Source of the DNA: Kalmusia sp. IMI 367209
Taxonomy: Eukaryota > Ascomycota > Dothideomycetes > Pleosporales > Didymosphaeriaceae
NCBI GenBank assembly: GCA_027946365.1
Contig: JAPEUQ010000003.1
Coordinates: 2,976,001 to 3,040,000 of the forward strand
Direction of reading: 5' to 3'
Length of the DNA stretch: 64,000 bases
A program made the position numbers and the translations under genes. Positions 1 to 11,587 of the stretch are shown piece after piece (position 1 is the first letter of the stretch; each line of letters starts with the position of its first letter). Under the pieces are notes generated by a model. That model did no database searches, had not been told where the DNA came from, and was given only the letters and a program-made list of their open reading frames with translations.

Positions 1-503
1 AAGCTTGCCTATCGTCGCATCTTCTGATGAAGAGACAGGAAGTGAGCCCTCCGAGACATAGTCCTTGACGGCGACGTCGAAGCTCGCCGTCTTGTCGTCA
101 CCAATGCCAATGCCGAATATCACCGCCTTAGCCCCGAGTCTGTTGACCTTGATAATATATTCGAGGGCAGACTGCGAGTGTGCATAGCGGAAGGCGTACG
201 AGTTGTGGGCGTTCCAGGCTGCCGGTAACGGTTGGGGATTCTCGGCGTCTGCTGTTGCTTCTACCAGGCATCAGCATGCCGCACCGAACGTGAAAGGTGA
301 TGGCTACACTCACCTATCCTGTCGTCTTCACCCAAGCCAATCAGTCTGAAGCCGACGGCAATCATGCCCGCGTGTGCCGCGAGCGCAACGGCCTCATAGG
401 CGCTGTCAAGCTTGCTGCCAGCTGCTTTTGGCAAGCTAGACGCCATGAAGGTCGAGAGCGACGCGGCGCTAAGCGGATTGCCCGCGCTGTTTGTTGGGGC
501 CAT
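1..503 (-). CDS. PI31-like proteasome regulator, N-terminal part (runs off left edge)
   Basis: Two exons are visible: 314..503 (start ATG at 503) and <1..260. A 53-nt GT-AG intron (261..313) separates them and the join is in frame. The product begins MAPTNSAGNPLSAAS and reads DSAYEAVALAAHAGMIAVGF followed by RLIGLGEDDRI, then AWNAHNSYAFRYAHSQSALE. This pattern (an ALAAHAGMIAVGFRL helix followed by W...YAFRY) is typical of the N-terminal fold of PI31/PSMF1, a regulator of the 20S proteasome in nucleus and cytosol. The C-terminal proline-rich tail expected for the family lies outside the window, so function rests on the N-terminal domain only. An earlier GTG codon in the same frame at 515 is not used as the start because a proper ATG follows four codons later. 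Confidence 0.75.
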
Positions 504-779
504 GGATTCGAACACGCTAATTCAAATAGGAGAATTGAGTAGATGGTGGGTGGATGTTGGGACGTGAAAAGGTGAGTGCAAGTGTGCGAAAGGCAAGTGG
601 TGAAGAGGGTCTAGACAGACGCGCTTAGGCTGAAGCTCGAGTGCGTCAGCGCGGGCAGGCGCGCGGGGCAGCAACGCCACGTGATGCACGCGTTTAGGAT
701 GGCGCTAAACAACGACAGCACATACTTAAACGAGGCAACGATAGCGTTAGGTAAGCTACAAATCCCCGCCAGACCTTTC

Positions 780-2397
780 CTACAATTCGCTATGGCTCCC
801 GTGTTCTTCTTTCTCAGCAGGCTTTAATGGGGCGTAAAACCCGAACCTATTACGCGGGTCGTACTTGTCCTTCAACTTCAAAAGCCTTTTCACTTCGTCC
901 TTCCCATATACCTCGTCCAAAGACTCGCCCCCATTTGCATAATTGACATACGAGTGCGAACCACCCATATCCTTTGCCCCATCAATCAGAAGTTGTCTCA
1001 TCTCCTCCCCGTAGGCCCTCGCTTTCGCATCCAACTCCTCATTTCTCTCATCAGTCTCCGCATTCACAGATGCATACAGCAGCGCGGGCGCAAGCAACAA
1101 CTTATCCTCGCGGCTGGCATACACAGATTTTGTGGCATCCGCACTACGTACAGCATGCGAGGAATACTGCTCAATCATCATGAAGCTGCCCGCAAACTCG
1201 GGACCTGCGGTCGTTAAGTCCACGAATTTCTGCACCGTCAACGCCAGCGCAGTAAGGTTGTACGCCTGTACATCGACAGGGAATCGCATCACCCCCGCGC
1301 CGGGCATGAAGTCTTGAAGACTGCACACCAAGCCCTTCTCGTCGATCTGCATCCATCTTGCAACATCGAGATACGTGCCTTGTTCGCTATCGTACTTCAA
1401 GGGCTTCAAATCGTGGTATGCCTGCGTATACTGCTTGATACCTTCCAGTGGACCGTTGTACGCGACATTGTGCAGTATAATCGGCCCGTCAAACACAGTC
1501 GGATTGATCAGCACAAGCCCATACTGCATCATTCCCTCTGGCTGCGTATTTAACTGCTCCTGCGCGATTCCATACACGAGCCTAACATTCTCCGCCGTGG
1601 CAGGCAGCGTAAATGCTTCCCAACTCCACGTCTGTTTGTCCCCAACATCATGAATCTTGTATTGCATCTCCGTCACAATCCCGAAATTATGCCCTGCACC
1701 CCTCATCGCCCAGAACAGCTCCTCATGCTCCTCCTCTGAGACCGTTATCAATGAAGAATTTGCAAGCACCACTCTCATCGACATTATCTGGTCAGACAGC
1801 AGCCCGTAGTAGCCTTGCAGAAATCCGTGTCCGCCGCCAAGCGCGACGGCGGTCAGGCCGACGCACTCGCATGCGCCGGTGACGGCCTGCTTCGCATGGG
1901 CCTAGAGATGGTTGATGAGTTTCTCGGATTTGATGCCGCCACCTACGGTAATGGAGTGCCCGTCTGGGGAGATGGAGAAGGAGGAGAGGGCGCGAAGGTC
2001 GATTTGGAGGGCGTGGTGAGCGGTGGAGAGGGAGGAGGTGGAGCCGTGGGTGCCGGAGAGGGCGAGGAAAGGGATGGAGTTGCGGGAGGCATAGCGGATC
2101 TGTGAACGTCTAAGTCCGAGCTTCCCGGTGCAAGATCTAGATTGTGGGCAGACCCACCGCCTGTTGAACATCCTCTTCAGAGCGGACATCGACTACGGCG
2201 CTAATGTGCGGACTACTCCACGCCTGCCATCTCTTGGTTTGCTCTTTGAACCCCTCTTCACCTTTCAGCACAATCCTCGCACCCTGCGATAATTTCGCAC
2301 CCAACTCTTCAACGATACCATTCTTCGCGCTTCTATCATACCAATTCGCCCTCACGGATCCCGTGACTAGTAGCAATGTCGCAAATATCGACCACAT
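780..2397 (-). CDS. Secreted FAD-linked (berberine-bridge type) oxidoreductase, interrupted by an in-frame TAG
   Basis: Exons 2158..2397 and 780..2099 join across a 58-nt intron. The start ATG at 2397 opens MWSIFATLLLVTGSVRANW, a signal peptide. The FAD-binding (PCMH) domain follows: SEEDVQQA, IRYASRNSIPFLALSGTHG and ITVGGG, then ALGGGHGFLQGYYGLLSDQI. The end of the protein, DEVYGKDEVKRLLKLKDKYD and RNRFGFYAPL, is a BBE (berberine/berberine-like) motif. Such enzymes oxidise alcohols, sugars or alkaloid-like substrates using covalent FAD; the substrate here is unknown. Within the conserved stretch between GGGIKSEKLINHL and AHAKQAVTGACECVG there is a TAG at 1902..1904, at a position where relatives often carry Trp (TGG). 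The rest of the frame is open (519 codons), so the lesion is recent, a sequencing error, or removed by splicing (see findings). Confidence 0.8.
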
Positions 2398-2897
2398 AAT
2401 CAGTGAAGAGTACAAGTTGACCGCCTAACGCGAGGCCAGGTACGACTTATATCATGGTACGATCTTCGTGCGAACGAGGCAGGCTAGCTAAAACGCGTAT
2501 GTCCCGGTGAGATTTACAAAAAGCAACATAAGCGCTTGGCTAGTGTACCTATGCGGATGGACCCGCTTTCTTACTCATAGAAGAGGATCAGAAACGCTTT
2601 GGTTGGTCAGCTCGTTTGTTGCATTTCTTGTATTATAGGGAGAGTTCATTGTAGTAGGTAAGGTCGAGTGGCATAAGTACGGTACTAGAATAAAAGTATA
2701 GAGACGGAATGTAGACTGAGCTACCCCAGGGTACACAATACACGTGAGGGCTATCTCTAGGCTTTTGTCCTAAGTCTATAGCAGTAGTAGGGCATCCTTG
2801 TGCTATGCTGCCCTTGCAAGTCGATGGTAACTAATGTAGGGTATTTGCGAGAAAGACAATAAATTGCAGCATTATTCTAAAATTGCCATAGGTGCAA
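2398..2897. other. Intergenic, 500 bp
   Basis: This gap lies upstream of the FAD oxidase and downstream of PPM2. It contains stop codons in all frames and no recognisable gene or repeat. It should hold the oxidase promoter and the PPM2 3' end. Confidence 0.6.
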
Positions 2898-5800
2898 TCA
2901 TTCTGCCCTCCCATTGCCAATACTATCCGCCTTGAACTGTAACTCTGCAGCCAGCCGCTCAAGGTAAAATTTGGCCATATCCTCCGGAATCGTTTTAAAT
3001 GCTTTCGTAATGCGATCGACATCCCTCCTCCCATTCTCATAAGCCTGCAAGTCTCTGTTTCCATACACATCTCTGCCTGCCGCATAGCCATTCTTCAAAT
3101 TTCGGAAGAAGACGTTGACTGCAACACTCACACCGTCTTCTGGCGTGGCAGTGTGGCTCCACATGGGTGGTATGAAGAGTACATCACCGGGTCGCAGGTG
3201 CGCGATGTGTGGATGTGTTCGATTGAGTCTACTGTCTTTGGATGTCAATACGTCGGTGTTAGAGCTGGAGCCGCCAGGTGGGTAGGAGAGGTATTTAACG
3301 TCGGAAGGTGGGAACAGATGGAGAGTTTTTGACCCTCTCACCTATCATAAAGTACTTGTGTTAGCAGGGAGTATCTAAGGGTATCTTCAGCTCACATACC
3401 TGGCACAGAACGTTGGCGAGTACGTCATAATGCAGCCAAAGAGTTACGGGACCTGAGATACGCAGAGGCGAGCTGTGCAAACTAGTCTGGATCACATCGA
3501 GAGCGTCAGGCAGCTGGAAGTCTTCTGCTATGGACGGGAAGTCGTCCTCGATCTTCGTAGGGAGTTTGTTAGGTTGATTAGAGGACACAGCACGAAGGTA
3601 TGTTTTAGCACCGTTAGAGATGCCGTCTATGAAGTCTCCAAATGGCTTCTTGGCATACGAGAAGTTCTTATTTTTGAAGGTCATGCGGTCGGAGGTGCAC
3701 TCATGGATGACAACCTCTCGATTTGGGCCTACTTTTTCCTTTAGATAATTTAGGGTCCACAGTTCTTTGCAAGGTCCAATATCAAGGTCTTCGAGGACGG
3801 CTGGTTTAGAAGCCGCAACGAGACTAGTAAAGTCTTCAGGAGAGGCGATCCGAATGCGAGAAATGATAGTGCTCGGAGGCAAGGCGGGCCGAACCCCCTT
3901 TCTCCCTGCTGGTGGTTTGCCAGCGGATTCAGAAAGCTGTGACGGGTCATCTGTCATCACGTTCCTTTGACTCTGAGACACGGCCACTATCCATGGCCGC
4001 ACTTCGTCCGTTCCTAGTGTGACCGAGAAGTGGCCCGTATTCCAGAAGCTCCCCATTGAGAAGCAGACTGCCCCACCACCTGCAAAGGCGATCTCATCGC
4101 GAGACACTGCGGCGGCGCTCGTCCCCACAAGAAGAGGCCAGGCAGATTGGGGCAGATTGATGACAGGGCTTTCTACGGCAAATGTAGTGTCACCAGCCTT
4201 GTGAGATATAGCCAGGAAATCCTGTGATAAAGTGGAGATACCGTGTCCCGAAACACCTCCTATTAGGAGTAAATAGTCACCAAGTGGCACAAGACTGGCC
4301 CCTAGACGCCCGAAGGCTTCTTTACACTTATTGTGGCGAAGATCATTGGTGCGGTCAGAAAATCTTAGCTGCGGATGCGGTGCGAGAGAAATGTGCCATT
4401 CCCAGATGTCTTGCAGGACTGTGCCGCTGGGGGCCATCCCACCTAACATAACACCCCAACTCTGAGTTGAACCGATCGTGCACATTGCAGCACCGAAACG
4501 CGCAGAAGGACGCTGACCGTCAACTGGGATGACACTCCAACCGGTTTTAGGTGTCCATAGCGTGCAGTCATCCAGGACTGTCCCGTCGCTGGTTTTGCCG
4601 CCGAAGACTAAGACGGCCTCTACATCGGGCTCATCGGACCTATTAGATGCAATAGTCACTTTCACAGAGCTATGTCTGAAACGAGCTGGACTGAGGTCGC
4701 CGACTCGAGTCCAAAGTCCGTTCTGTATCAGCCAGCAGTCTACAAATGCATGGGATGGAGAGGCGCGACCGCCTACCAACAATGCAGTAGTGTTGTCGAT
4801 AGGCGTGACTGTGTGGCATATGCGTGCTTGCGGCGGGGCCAACGTGCACGGCAGAATGCAAGGCTCTGGGGAATCCCGTACCAGCACATCGATGCTTGCC
4901 AGACGTGTCTGGACGCCCTGTCCGCCATGGAATGCAACAGTGTCCCGACCAAGAGCGACCGCAGCACCAAAGCGACGTAGGCTCATCGGGAATTCGGTTG
5001 GAGGTACATGATGAGTGAGTGTTAGGTGTAATTCGTTTGTTACCGGAATCTCCCCGACACTTGGCTGGGCAACGTCTGCCTCAAGTGGCTCGGTGGTAGA
5101 AGCCACCAAAAGAAAATAATGACCTGCAAACAGGGCGAATTCTTCCCATTCGCTATTTAATAGTCAGTAATACGCAGCAGGCGGCGTTTGGATAGACCCA
5201 CTCAAACGGCTCGATTGCATCCAACTCCCGTCGTAGCGTCGGAGAAGTAAACCCATCGTCCGACCACAAATCCCAGAGATTACGTGCAATCTCCACTTTT
5301 GACCATCCTGCACCTGTGAACCGGGATAGCTGTTGGGCGAGAAGTGGATACTGCTTGACGGCCTGTATGGGAGTGTGCAATTTGTCAAAGTGTCTCAGCA
5401 TGGTTTGGGCAAAGGGATGGTCTGGCCCTTGGGGTAGAAATTGTTCCAACAAGCAGAAGCGAGCTACAAACTGTTTTTAGAAGTTGCACAAATTCTGTAG
5501 CTGGGGCACATACCATCTTCTAGGGTACTTGCCCACCGGATGAGCGCGTCTGCGTCTGGCGTCGGCATGTAAGTCACAGACACTTCAGCCACAAATAGGA
5601 AGGAAGAGCGCGTGGAGTCTAGCTCGCTCCGTAATAGACGCTCTAAGGTTTTTAGGTCTCTAAGGTCGCACCCGAGCGCCAAATATCGGTCACTACGAAT
5701 GTAGGTAGGCACTTGAGCTGGGCGTAAATTTGTTTTGAGCAGCGCGTCGCGCAAAAGATCGGTTACCAGCATTCTATCACGCTTCCTGGCGATGAGTTCC

Positions 5801-6296
5801 GGATAGTCAACGTCCACGAAGACCGCATTCTCTGATAGATTTGCGTGTCTGTGCCAGAATTGGAAGGGTAGAGGATCACTTCTCTGCGGTGAGTTGACGG
5901 TCATGTACGACGATATTGTGGACGATCTTACTCACTATCCGCATCCCAAGTTGACGATTACCTTTGATTTTCTATTTTCTTCTTGAAGGAACCGAAGGAC
6001 TACTTGCTCAACTGCATGCATTCGAAGCCAGTATCCCCGGTTGATCAAAGGGTTTCTTCGTATTAACTTTGGGACAAAAGGTTCGTAGAAGTCGGGTTCA
6101 TTTGCCAAATACAATTTGGAAACACTTCGTTTCGATACGATACTGCTGTCGTTGGTCTGATTGTTTTTAGTCGCCTCGACCAGCGCAGGCTCGGTGTATA
6201 CATGTGACTCACGTTCATGATGGCATCATCGATCCTGGCCTGTTTCGATCGTGCACTACTACCATTCTTCTTGGTGACAGTCTTCCTCGACGCCAT
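2898..6296 (-). CDS. PPM2: tRNA wybutosine-synthesizing protein 4 (TYW4): LCM methyltransferase + Kelch + JmjC
   Basis: Six exons (6213..6296, 5936..6156, 5514..5878, 5202..5463, 3400..5152, 2898..3341) give 1042 aa, in frame at every junction. Residues 1 to about 330 form a leucine-carboxyl-methyltransferase-like SAM domain: TNDSSIVSKRSVSKLYL, VIVNLGCGYDPLPFQFWHR and EPFDEWEEFALFAGHYFLL. A Kelch-type beta-propeller region follows (LLVGGRASP, VLVFGGKTSDG, LLLIGGVSGHG). The C-terminus is a JmjC domain with the Fe(II) ligand pair HYD in LWLHYDVLANVLCQ and the distal His in PPMWSHTATPEDGV. The enzyme methylates and then methoxycarbonylates the wybutosine precursor at G37 of tRNA-Phe. Its length and three-part architecture match the family. 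It is divergent from ATG18 across 381 bp. Confidence 0.95.
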
Positions 6297-6677
6297 GTTT
6301 GGGTTTGCCGGTACGGAGTATCTCGAAGTAATATGGGAGTGTAAGTTTCGTCCATGAATTTTGACGAAATCGATGGGAAGCCCATTTGGGCTAGCGCGGA
6401 GCTGGTTCCTTCCAAAGCGGGGACGTGATCCTTGCGAGCGCGTGTGCTAGCACCAACCGTTCACTTCGTCGAGTGCTGAAGTCCTCCGAACCTTAGGCAG
6501 AGCTTCGCGCGCCGTGCCTTGTTGTGCGAGCTGTTTCTCCACCGCTGTCACACATGATTCCCTCGCCACGCTCCTCGTCTCAACCTCCACCTCGACCCTC
6601 CCCCCCTTCAGCACACCAACCCACACGCTGACCCCGCGAGCGGTCCAAGCTCCTGTGAGAGCGTCTTGGAAAAGACT
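6297..6677. promoter_or_regulatory. Shared promoter region between PPM2 (-) and ATG18 (+)
   Basis: A head-to-head gap of 381 bp with no gene of its own. The side next to ATG18 is C/T-rich on the plus strand (about 6565..6620). No clear TATA box was seen. Confidence 0.5.
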
Positions 6678-8125
6678 ATGACATCCATGAACTTTGTTAC
6701 CTTCAACCAGGACCATACCCAGCTGGGTGTCGGCACCACCAAAGGCTACCGCATCTACAATGCCGACCCCTACTACAAGCAGTCCGAGTTGCGTGAGGGC
6801 GACGTCTCGAGCTTGGAGATGCTCTTCTCAACCTCGCTAGTCGCCCTCACGCTCTCGCCGCGGATCTTGCGCATACACAACATCAAGGTTAGTCAGTGGC
6901 GAGAGGTCCCAGACAGACAGCTAATGCTCGCAGCGGCACTCTACCATCTGCGAGATGACCTTCCGCACCGCCATACTGGCGATACGACTGAACAGAAAAA
7001 GGCTCGTTGTCGTGCTGGAGACAGAGCTCTACATATACGATATCAGCAACATGGGCATGATCAAAATCGAAAAGACATCGCCTAATCCAAACGGTATGCC
7101 TGTCCTCCCACGAACACCGTCTTTGCCTTCGCTGATGACCGATACAGCTATTTGCGCACTCTCCCCATCATCCGAGAATAACTACCTCGTCTTCCCGCTA
7201 CCCTCAAAAGCCATGCCTGCAACCTTCCAGCCACCGTCGCACGCTCCGCCCAAATCCGAGCACGTTCCCCCGGAAAAGGGCGAGGTTCTCATATACGATG
7301 CAACGAAGCTGGAAGCGGTGAACGTGATAGAAGCCCATAATTCGCCGCTTTCTTGCATCGCCATGAACACAGATGGCACACTGCTGGCGACGGCATCGGA
7401 AAAAGGAACCATCATAAGAGTCTTTTCGGTGCCTAATGGCGAGAAGCTTTATCAATTCAGAAGAGGGTCGATACCTGCGCGGATATACAGTATGTCCTTC
7501 AACTCGACGTCGACGCTGCTCTGCGTGTCATCCGCTTCCGAAACGGTGCACATCTTCCGACTAGGAACCCCTCACGGGGGTCGGAGTAATAGCGTTTCGT
7601 CAATATCAGGGAGGCCGCCGTCATCGTCATCGCGAGGACGTAGCAGCAGCCGCGCCAGCGAAGAGATACCAGAGGATTACGAGACTACTATTACAGAGAC
7701 CTCAGCACCAGAACGAAAACAGACAAATCCAACGTTCGCAAGCATGATAAGACGAACGTCACAGAACGTAGGCAAGTCGTTCGCAGCGACTGTTGGCGGC
7801 TATCTCCCGAATGCGGTGACAGAAATATGGGAACCATCGCGTGACTTCGCCTGGGTCAAGATACCGCGGAATGCGAATAGCTCATCGACCGGACCAGTGA
7901 AGACTGTGGTCGCACTGAGCAACAACGGACCCCAGCTCATGGTCGTCACAAGCGAGGGTGCCTATTACATCTTCAACATCGATTTGGAGAAGGGAGGCGA
8001 GGGGTCGCTGTTCAAGCGGTACTCGTAAGTTCACGCCTGACTCATTCTGGACCGCTTATACTGACCAAAGCAGACTGATAGAGCCAAATGAGCTGTCAGG
8101 TGCATCTCAAGAGCTCCCTGACTAA
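6678..8125 (+). CDS. ATG18: Autophagy-related PROPPIN Atg18 (WD-repeat, PI3P/PI(3,5)P2 binding)
   Basis: Exons 6678..6887, 6934..8024 and 8074..8125 give 450 aa. The start is the ATG of [19 protein letters not shown], preceded only by an in-frame TTG. The WD40 propeller is evident: [45 protein letters not shown] and [17 protein letters not shown]. The phosphoinositide-binding signature is F245-R-R-G248 in [19 protein letters not shown] Ser/Arg-rich disordered loop (about residues 290-330) follows the next blade, as is usual for fungal Atg18. The protein links PI3P membranes to Atg2 in autophagosome formation and acts at the vacuole. The last exon adds only a short tail. Confidence 0.95.
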
Positions 8126-9312
8126 TGCACATGGTTCACTCGTTGTGTGAATCTTTGTTCGTTTCTGCATAGCTTTGTGTTTTTTGCATGGCACCATCGG
8201 CGTTATACAGGACGGGCCTCTCTATACATGATGGGCGCGGCTCAAGATTCTATATCCTAACAGTAATGCCGCTTTTTATATACAGTATATGATAAGCCAC
8301 CACTTTGTTGTTTTGAAGTAGCAATGATATAGCTCAATTCACGTAGTAATATCACCAAGACTAGCGAGCTCACAGTCCTCTTATGCTCGTGGCTGTTTGT
8401 CATACGCACCTGTTATCACACAAGTAGACTGCCCTTTTAGATTCTAGAAGCCTATGTCGCCCCCCTTCCAACCCATCTGTTTGATCGCCAAATGTGCATT
8501 CTCCCCCAAAGGACGTGGTCAGTAGAGATGGCTGTTTTAGGGATACGAGAATTAGAGTAGATCACTGTGGTCATCAGTTGCTTAATGATTTATTTGGGGT
8601 TATGTATGCTGATACGAAGATGTAGCTAAAGGCAAGTCCATGAGCCAGGTAAAGAAGACGAGCGTATAGAAAAGCTTGAGAATCTGGGGTCATAGCAACA
8701 ATGGCGATGACACGACGACGAGCTCTTTGGGTTGATCGCGAGAGCTTCAGATATGACGATGGATATTTGAATGTGCAAAGACCTTCCTAATTGCATGAAA
8801 CATATGTACCTTAAAATGTCCCGCCCGAAACGCCGTGCTGATACAGCAAGAGTCCAGGACTAATACACATGAGGAAGAAGAGTCAAAGTGGAAGATGCTG
8901 CCTGCTCGACTAAACCACCAACCGATCATCGCAGTCAACCAACTCTTTTCCGATGCATCCCAATGCACAGATGCAATAGGGCCAACATGTGAAAGGCCAC
9001 GAACCCAGAGTACGATACATGAAAGTGAGAATGAAAAAACCAAGAGCTAACAGTAAGAGATACCACAGAAAGTAAGCCGGAGCAAATCGAATATCCCTGC
9101 CAGATATTTCGAGCCGGAAAATACCCACCCAAACAGTCCAACCGGAGATGGAGCCAAATATCAAAAACGCCAGTGACAGATCCCATGTCGTAGCAGAGGT
9201 ATTTGTCGTAATCTGGCGAACAGATCTGGTCCCCATAAATCGTAATATTACCGTATCATGATGTCGTAAATCGTATCCTTGTGGACCAAATGTAAATAGA
9301 TCAAAGGAAACT
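8126..9312. other. Intergenic, 1.2 kb, with one weak small-ORF candidate
   Basis: This stretch lies between the convergent ends of ATG18 and PPS1. It is AT-richer than its neighbours. Apart from the small ORF at 8910..9236 nothing was recognised. Confidence 0.5.
8910..9236 (-). CDS. Possible small two-helix membrane protein (108 aa), unrecognised
   Basis: A single-exon ATG ORF starting MGTRSVRQITTNTSATTWDL. It contains two hydrophobic stretches, LAFLIFGSISGWTVWVGIF and YFLWYLLLLALGFFILTFMY, separated by a polar loop, so it could span a membrane twice. I do not recognise the family. It sits in the gap between two convergent housekeeping genes, and no intron is needed. It may also be a chance ORF, because the C-terminus (cysteine-rich, ending DCDDRLVV) looks unlike a conserved protein. 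Confidence 0.3.
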   Translation of the reverse strand: MGTRSVRQITTNTSATTWDLSLAFLIFGSISGWTVWVGIFRLEISGRDIRFAPAYFLWYLLLLALGFFILTFMYRTLGSWPFTCWPYCICALGCIGKELVDCDDRLVV

Positions 9313-11587
9313 TTACCTCGAGTAAGGCTTGTTCATTAGCGCGATCTCGCGCGCGATGGTGGCCCACTCGAGCTCGCGGCGAAGAGGCTCGTTGCGTCGC
9401 TGACGCTGGTATTCTTCCCACTTCAACAGTTCGTACCTACACAAGTCAGTATTAAAGGCCAAAGGTGAGAACGGAATTCTTACGTGAATCGAAGGTGAGG
9501 TTGGATGATCACATTAAGACGCCTAGCCCGGACGAAGCAGTAAGCCCGCGGGAATGAGAGACCCAGCTCATTCATCACTTCGGCAATGCAGATCGTAGCA
9601 GAGCGAGAAACACCGACCCGGCAGTGCACAAGAGTAGCTCCACCGTCTTGCTTTCCTGCTTCTGTTTACGTTTAGTTGGAGACTTTGGGCATGATCGCGG
9701 CAACATGTGACATACCGATGAACTTGAGACAACGATCGAATTCATCCCAGAGTGGATCCACGCCATTATCCTGAACACGATCGATCATCATTAAGTTTTC
9801 TGTTGGCCAGTCGAGCTGCTCTTTCACATCGTCCGGCCAGCTGACAGTTTCTCCTACGCTGAGTACGCGTGTTATACCCAATTCACGAAGTAGCTCCGGG
9901 TTGTTTGCATGCCCAAGGTTACCGAGATACATGTATGGAAGGATCCTGCTAGGCAAACTTCCATCAATACGCGGTAACCAACGGGGTTCCGAGATGTGAA
10001 ATACGCTGTCTTTGAATCGTGGCGATTCTTGGAGGATGCGGGGCTGGATTTGGGTGAGAAGAGAAACGTCTGTAGGATAGGCAAAAAAGTTCCGTCCTTT
10101 ATCGCGATGCAATCGAACCCAAGCCTCGTGTGCGGGTAGCCCCTCTGCATACATGAAATAAGCTATGCCGAGCAAGGACGTCTCCGTATATCCATCTGTA
10201 CAGTGAATCAAGATCTTGCGCGTGTTTGCGATATCGTCTAGCTCAATGGCCCCATCCGCCTCGCTCTTCCCGCGTTTGGAGCGCCGCACCTCGGACGGAT
10301 TAGCCAGTTCATAGATCCATTTGCAGGTATCCATTAGGCCATCAACTTCAGCATGGGACCACGATGGTGGCATGATGCTTCCAGACGAAGGGAAGTCCAT
10401 TTGAAGAGGACCTCTGCGGTCCTGCTTCTCTAACATGTTTCGTGTCTTGCGCAGTAAAATTGGATCTGGGACATGCGCAACATCGCTGGCTTCAATAAGT
10501 ACGTCAAATACCTGGTCGCAGCAACTGGGATCCAAGGTGGGATCTGGCGTAGGTCCAAGAAAGACATTGTTGGATATTTCGGATGCCTTGGACATTGCGC
10601 ACATTTCGTACCTCTCCCAGTAAACTATCGAAAAGTCAGTGATCTGGTCGTAGGTAGGGTAGGGGTTCAAGGTTCGCCTACAAAAGTCGACAACTTTACC
10701 CGTCATAGCTCCTTTTGAATCGACAGCAACGAGATGAGGATAGTATTCTTGCACGTGGCTGAAGAGGTCTGGGCTTTATTAACACTGTCTTAGCCAGTCC
10801 AGGCATCATGTTGATGCTCACCTGACAACATGAATGTATTGAACGAGCATCGCGGAAAGCCGTTCCTCGCTTCGTATAGCCTCTGCGCCTTGGAGATCCG
10901 TTTCGCGAGGGCGATAGTTTCACTAGGGTTAGTTCTATTGTCACCATATACGATTATATCTGATACCATGGCTAGTTTGCAAGCCTGAATCTGAAAGTTC
11001 CGGACAGAGAAACCATCTTTGGGATCGCACTCGAGAAAGTCGTTGCTGTCATTCGTAGTCGGCGGCAGGAGCTCATCTGGTGCAATCGCGCCCTTCAGCT
11101 TGGAAGCAGCCAGATTGCCCCCAGTTTTGACGATGGTGATGCTTCGGATGCATCTCGGTACCCTTCGGACACTCTTCCGACGATTGGTGAAGAAGGCCAA
11201 CTGGATCTGATTCTCTGCATGCAGACCGTGTAACCAAGGGAAAACTTGCTCTGGATTGGGCAGCGGCTGTGTGGCCATGTGCTCGATTGCCTCGGCCAGC
11301 CTCTGCGCATTGATGGTGAACAGCGGAGGATCTACTGAATATTCGCAGCAGTACTTTGTCGGCGGGAATGTGATGGACGATGTCTCGATGACACTATCCT
11401 TTGATGGCGGGGACGCAGGCGGAGTCTCTAGACCGCGGGCCGGTATGGGGCCGGGCGAGCACACGGGAAGGTGCTTGTTTGGGATGGCCACAGGCGTTCC
11501 GCGGGAAGATGTATTCAGCGTCAGATGCGGCGGGGGCGTGGAGGACCGGCCCGGCATGGGCGGTGCCCTTGCGACAACAGCTGCCAT
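9313..11587 (-). CDS. PPS1: Dual-specificity protein phosphatase Pps1
   Basis: Exons 10822..11587, 9716..10768, 9484..9661 and 9313..9436 give 706 aa. The start is the ATG of MAAVVARAPPMPGR. The C-terminal DSP catalytic loop is LVHCRVGVSRSATICIAEVM, with nucleophile C620 and the arginine of HCX5R, followed by PHLRFTYELLKWEEYQ. A second, degenerate phosphatase-like segment lies upstream: ILIHCTDGYTETSLLGIAYF, with the Cys at residue 445 but Glu where the catalytic Arg should be. The N-terminal third is Pro/Ser-rich, then holds conserved fungal Pps1 sequence (FPRCSFNTFMLSD, EYYPHLVAVDSKGAMTGKVV). In yeast Pps1 is implicated in S-phase and checkpoint control. Introns are 47-54 nt. Confidence 0.92.

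Noticed and set aside
1..6. HindIII site exactly at the first base, suggesting a clone end
   Set aside because: A six-base match at a window edge can occur by chance and nothing else supports it.
780..6296. FAD oxidase as part of a secondary-metabolite cluster
   Set aside because: Its neighbours are a proteasome regulator, PPM2 and ATG18; no synthase, transporter or regulator is adjacent.
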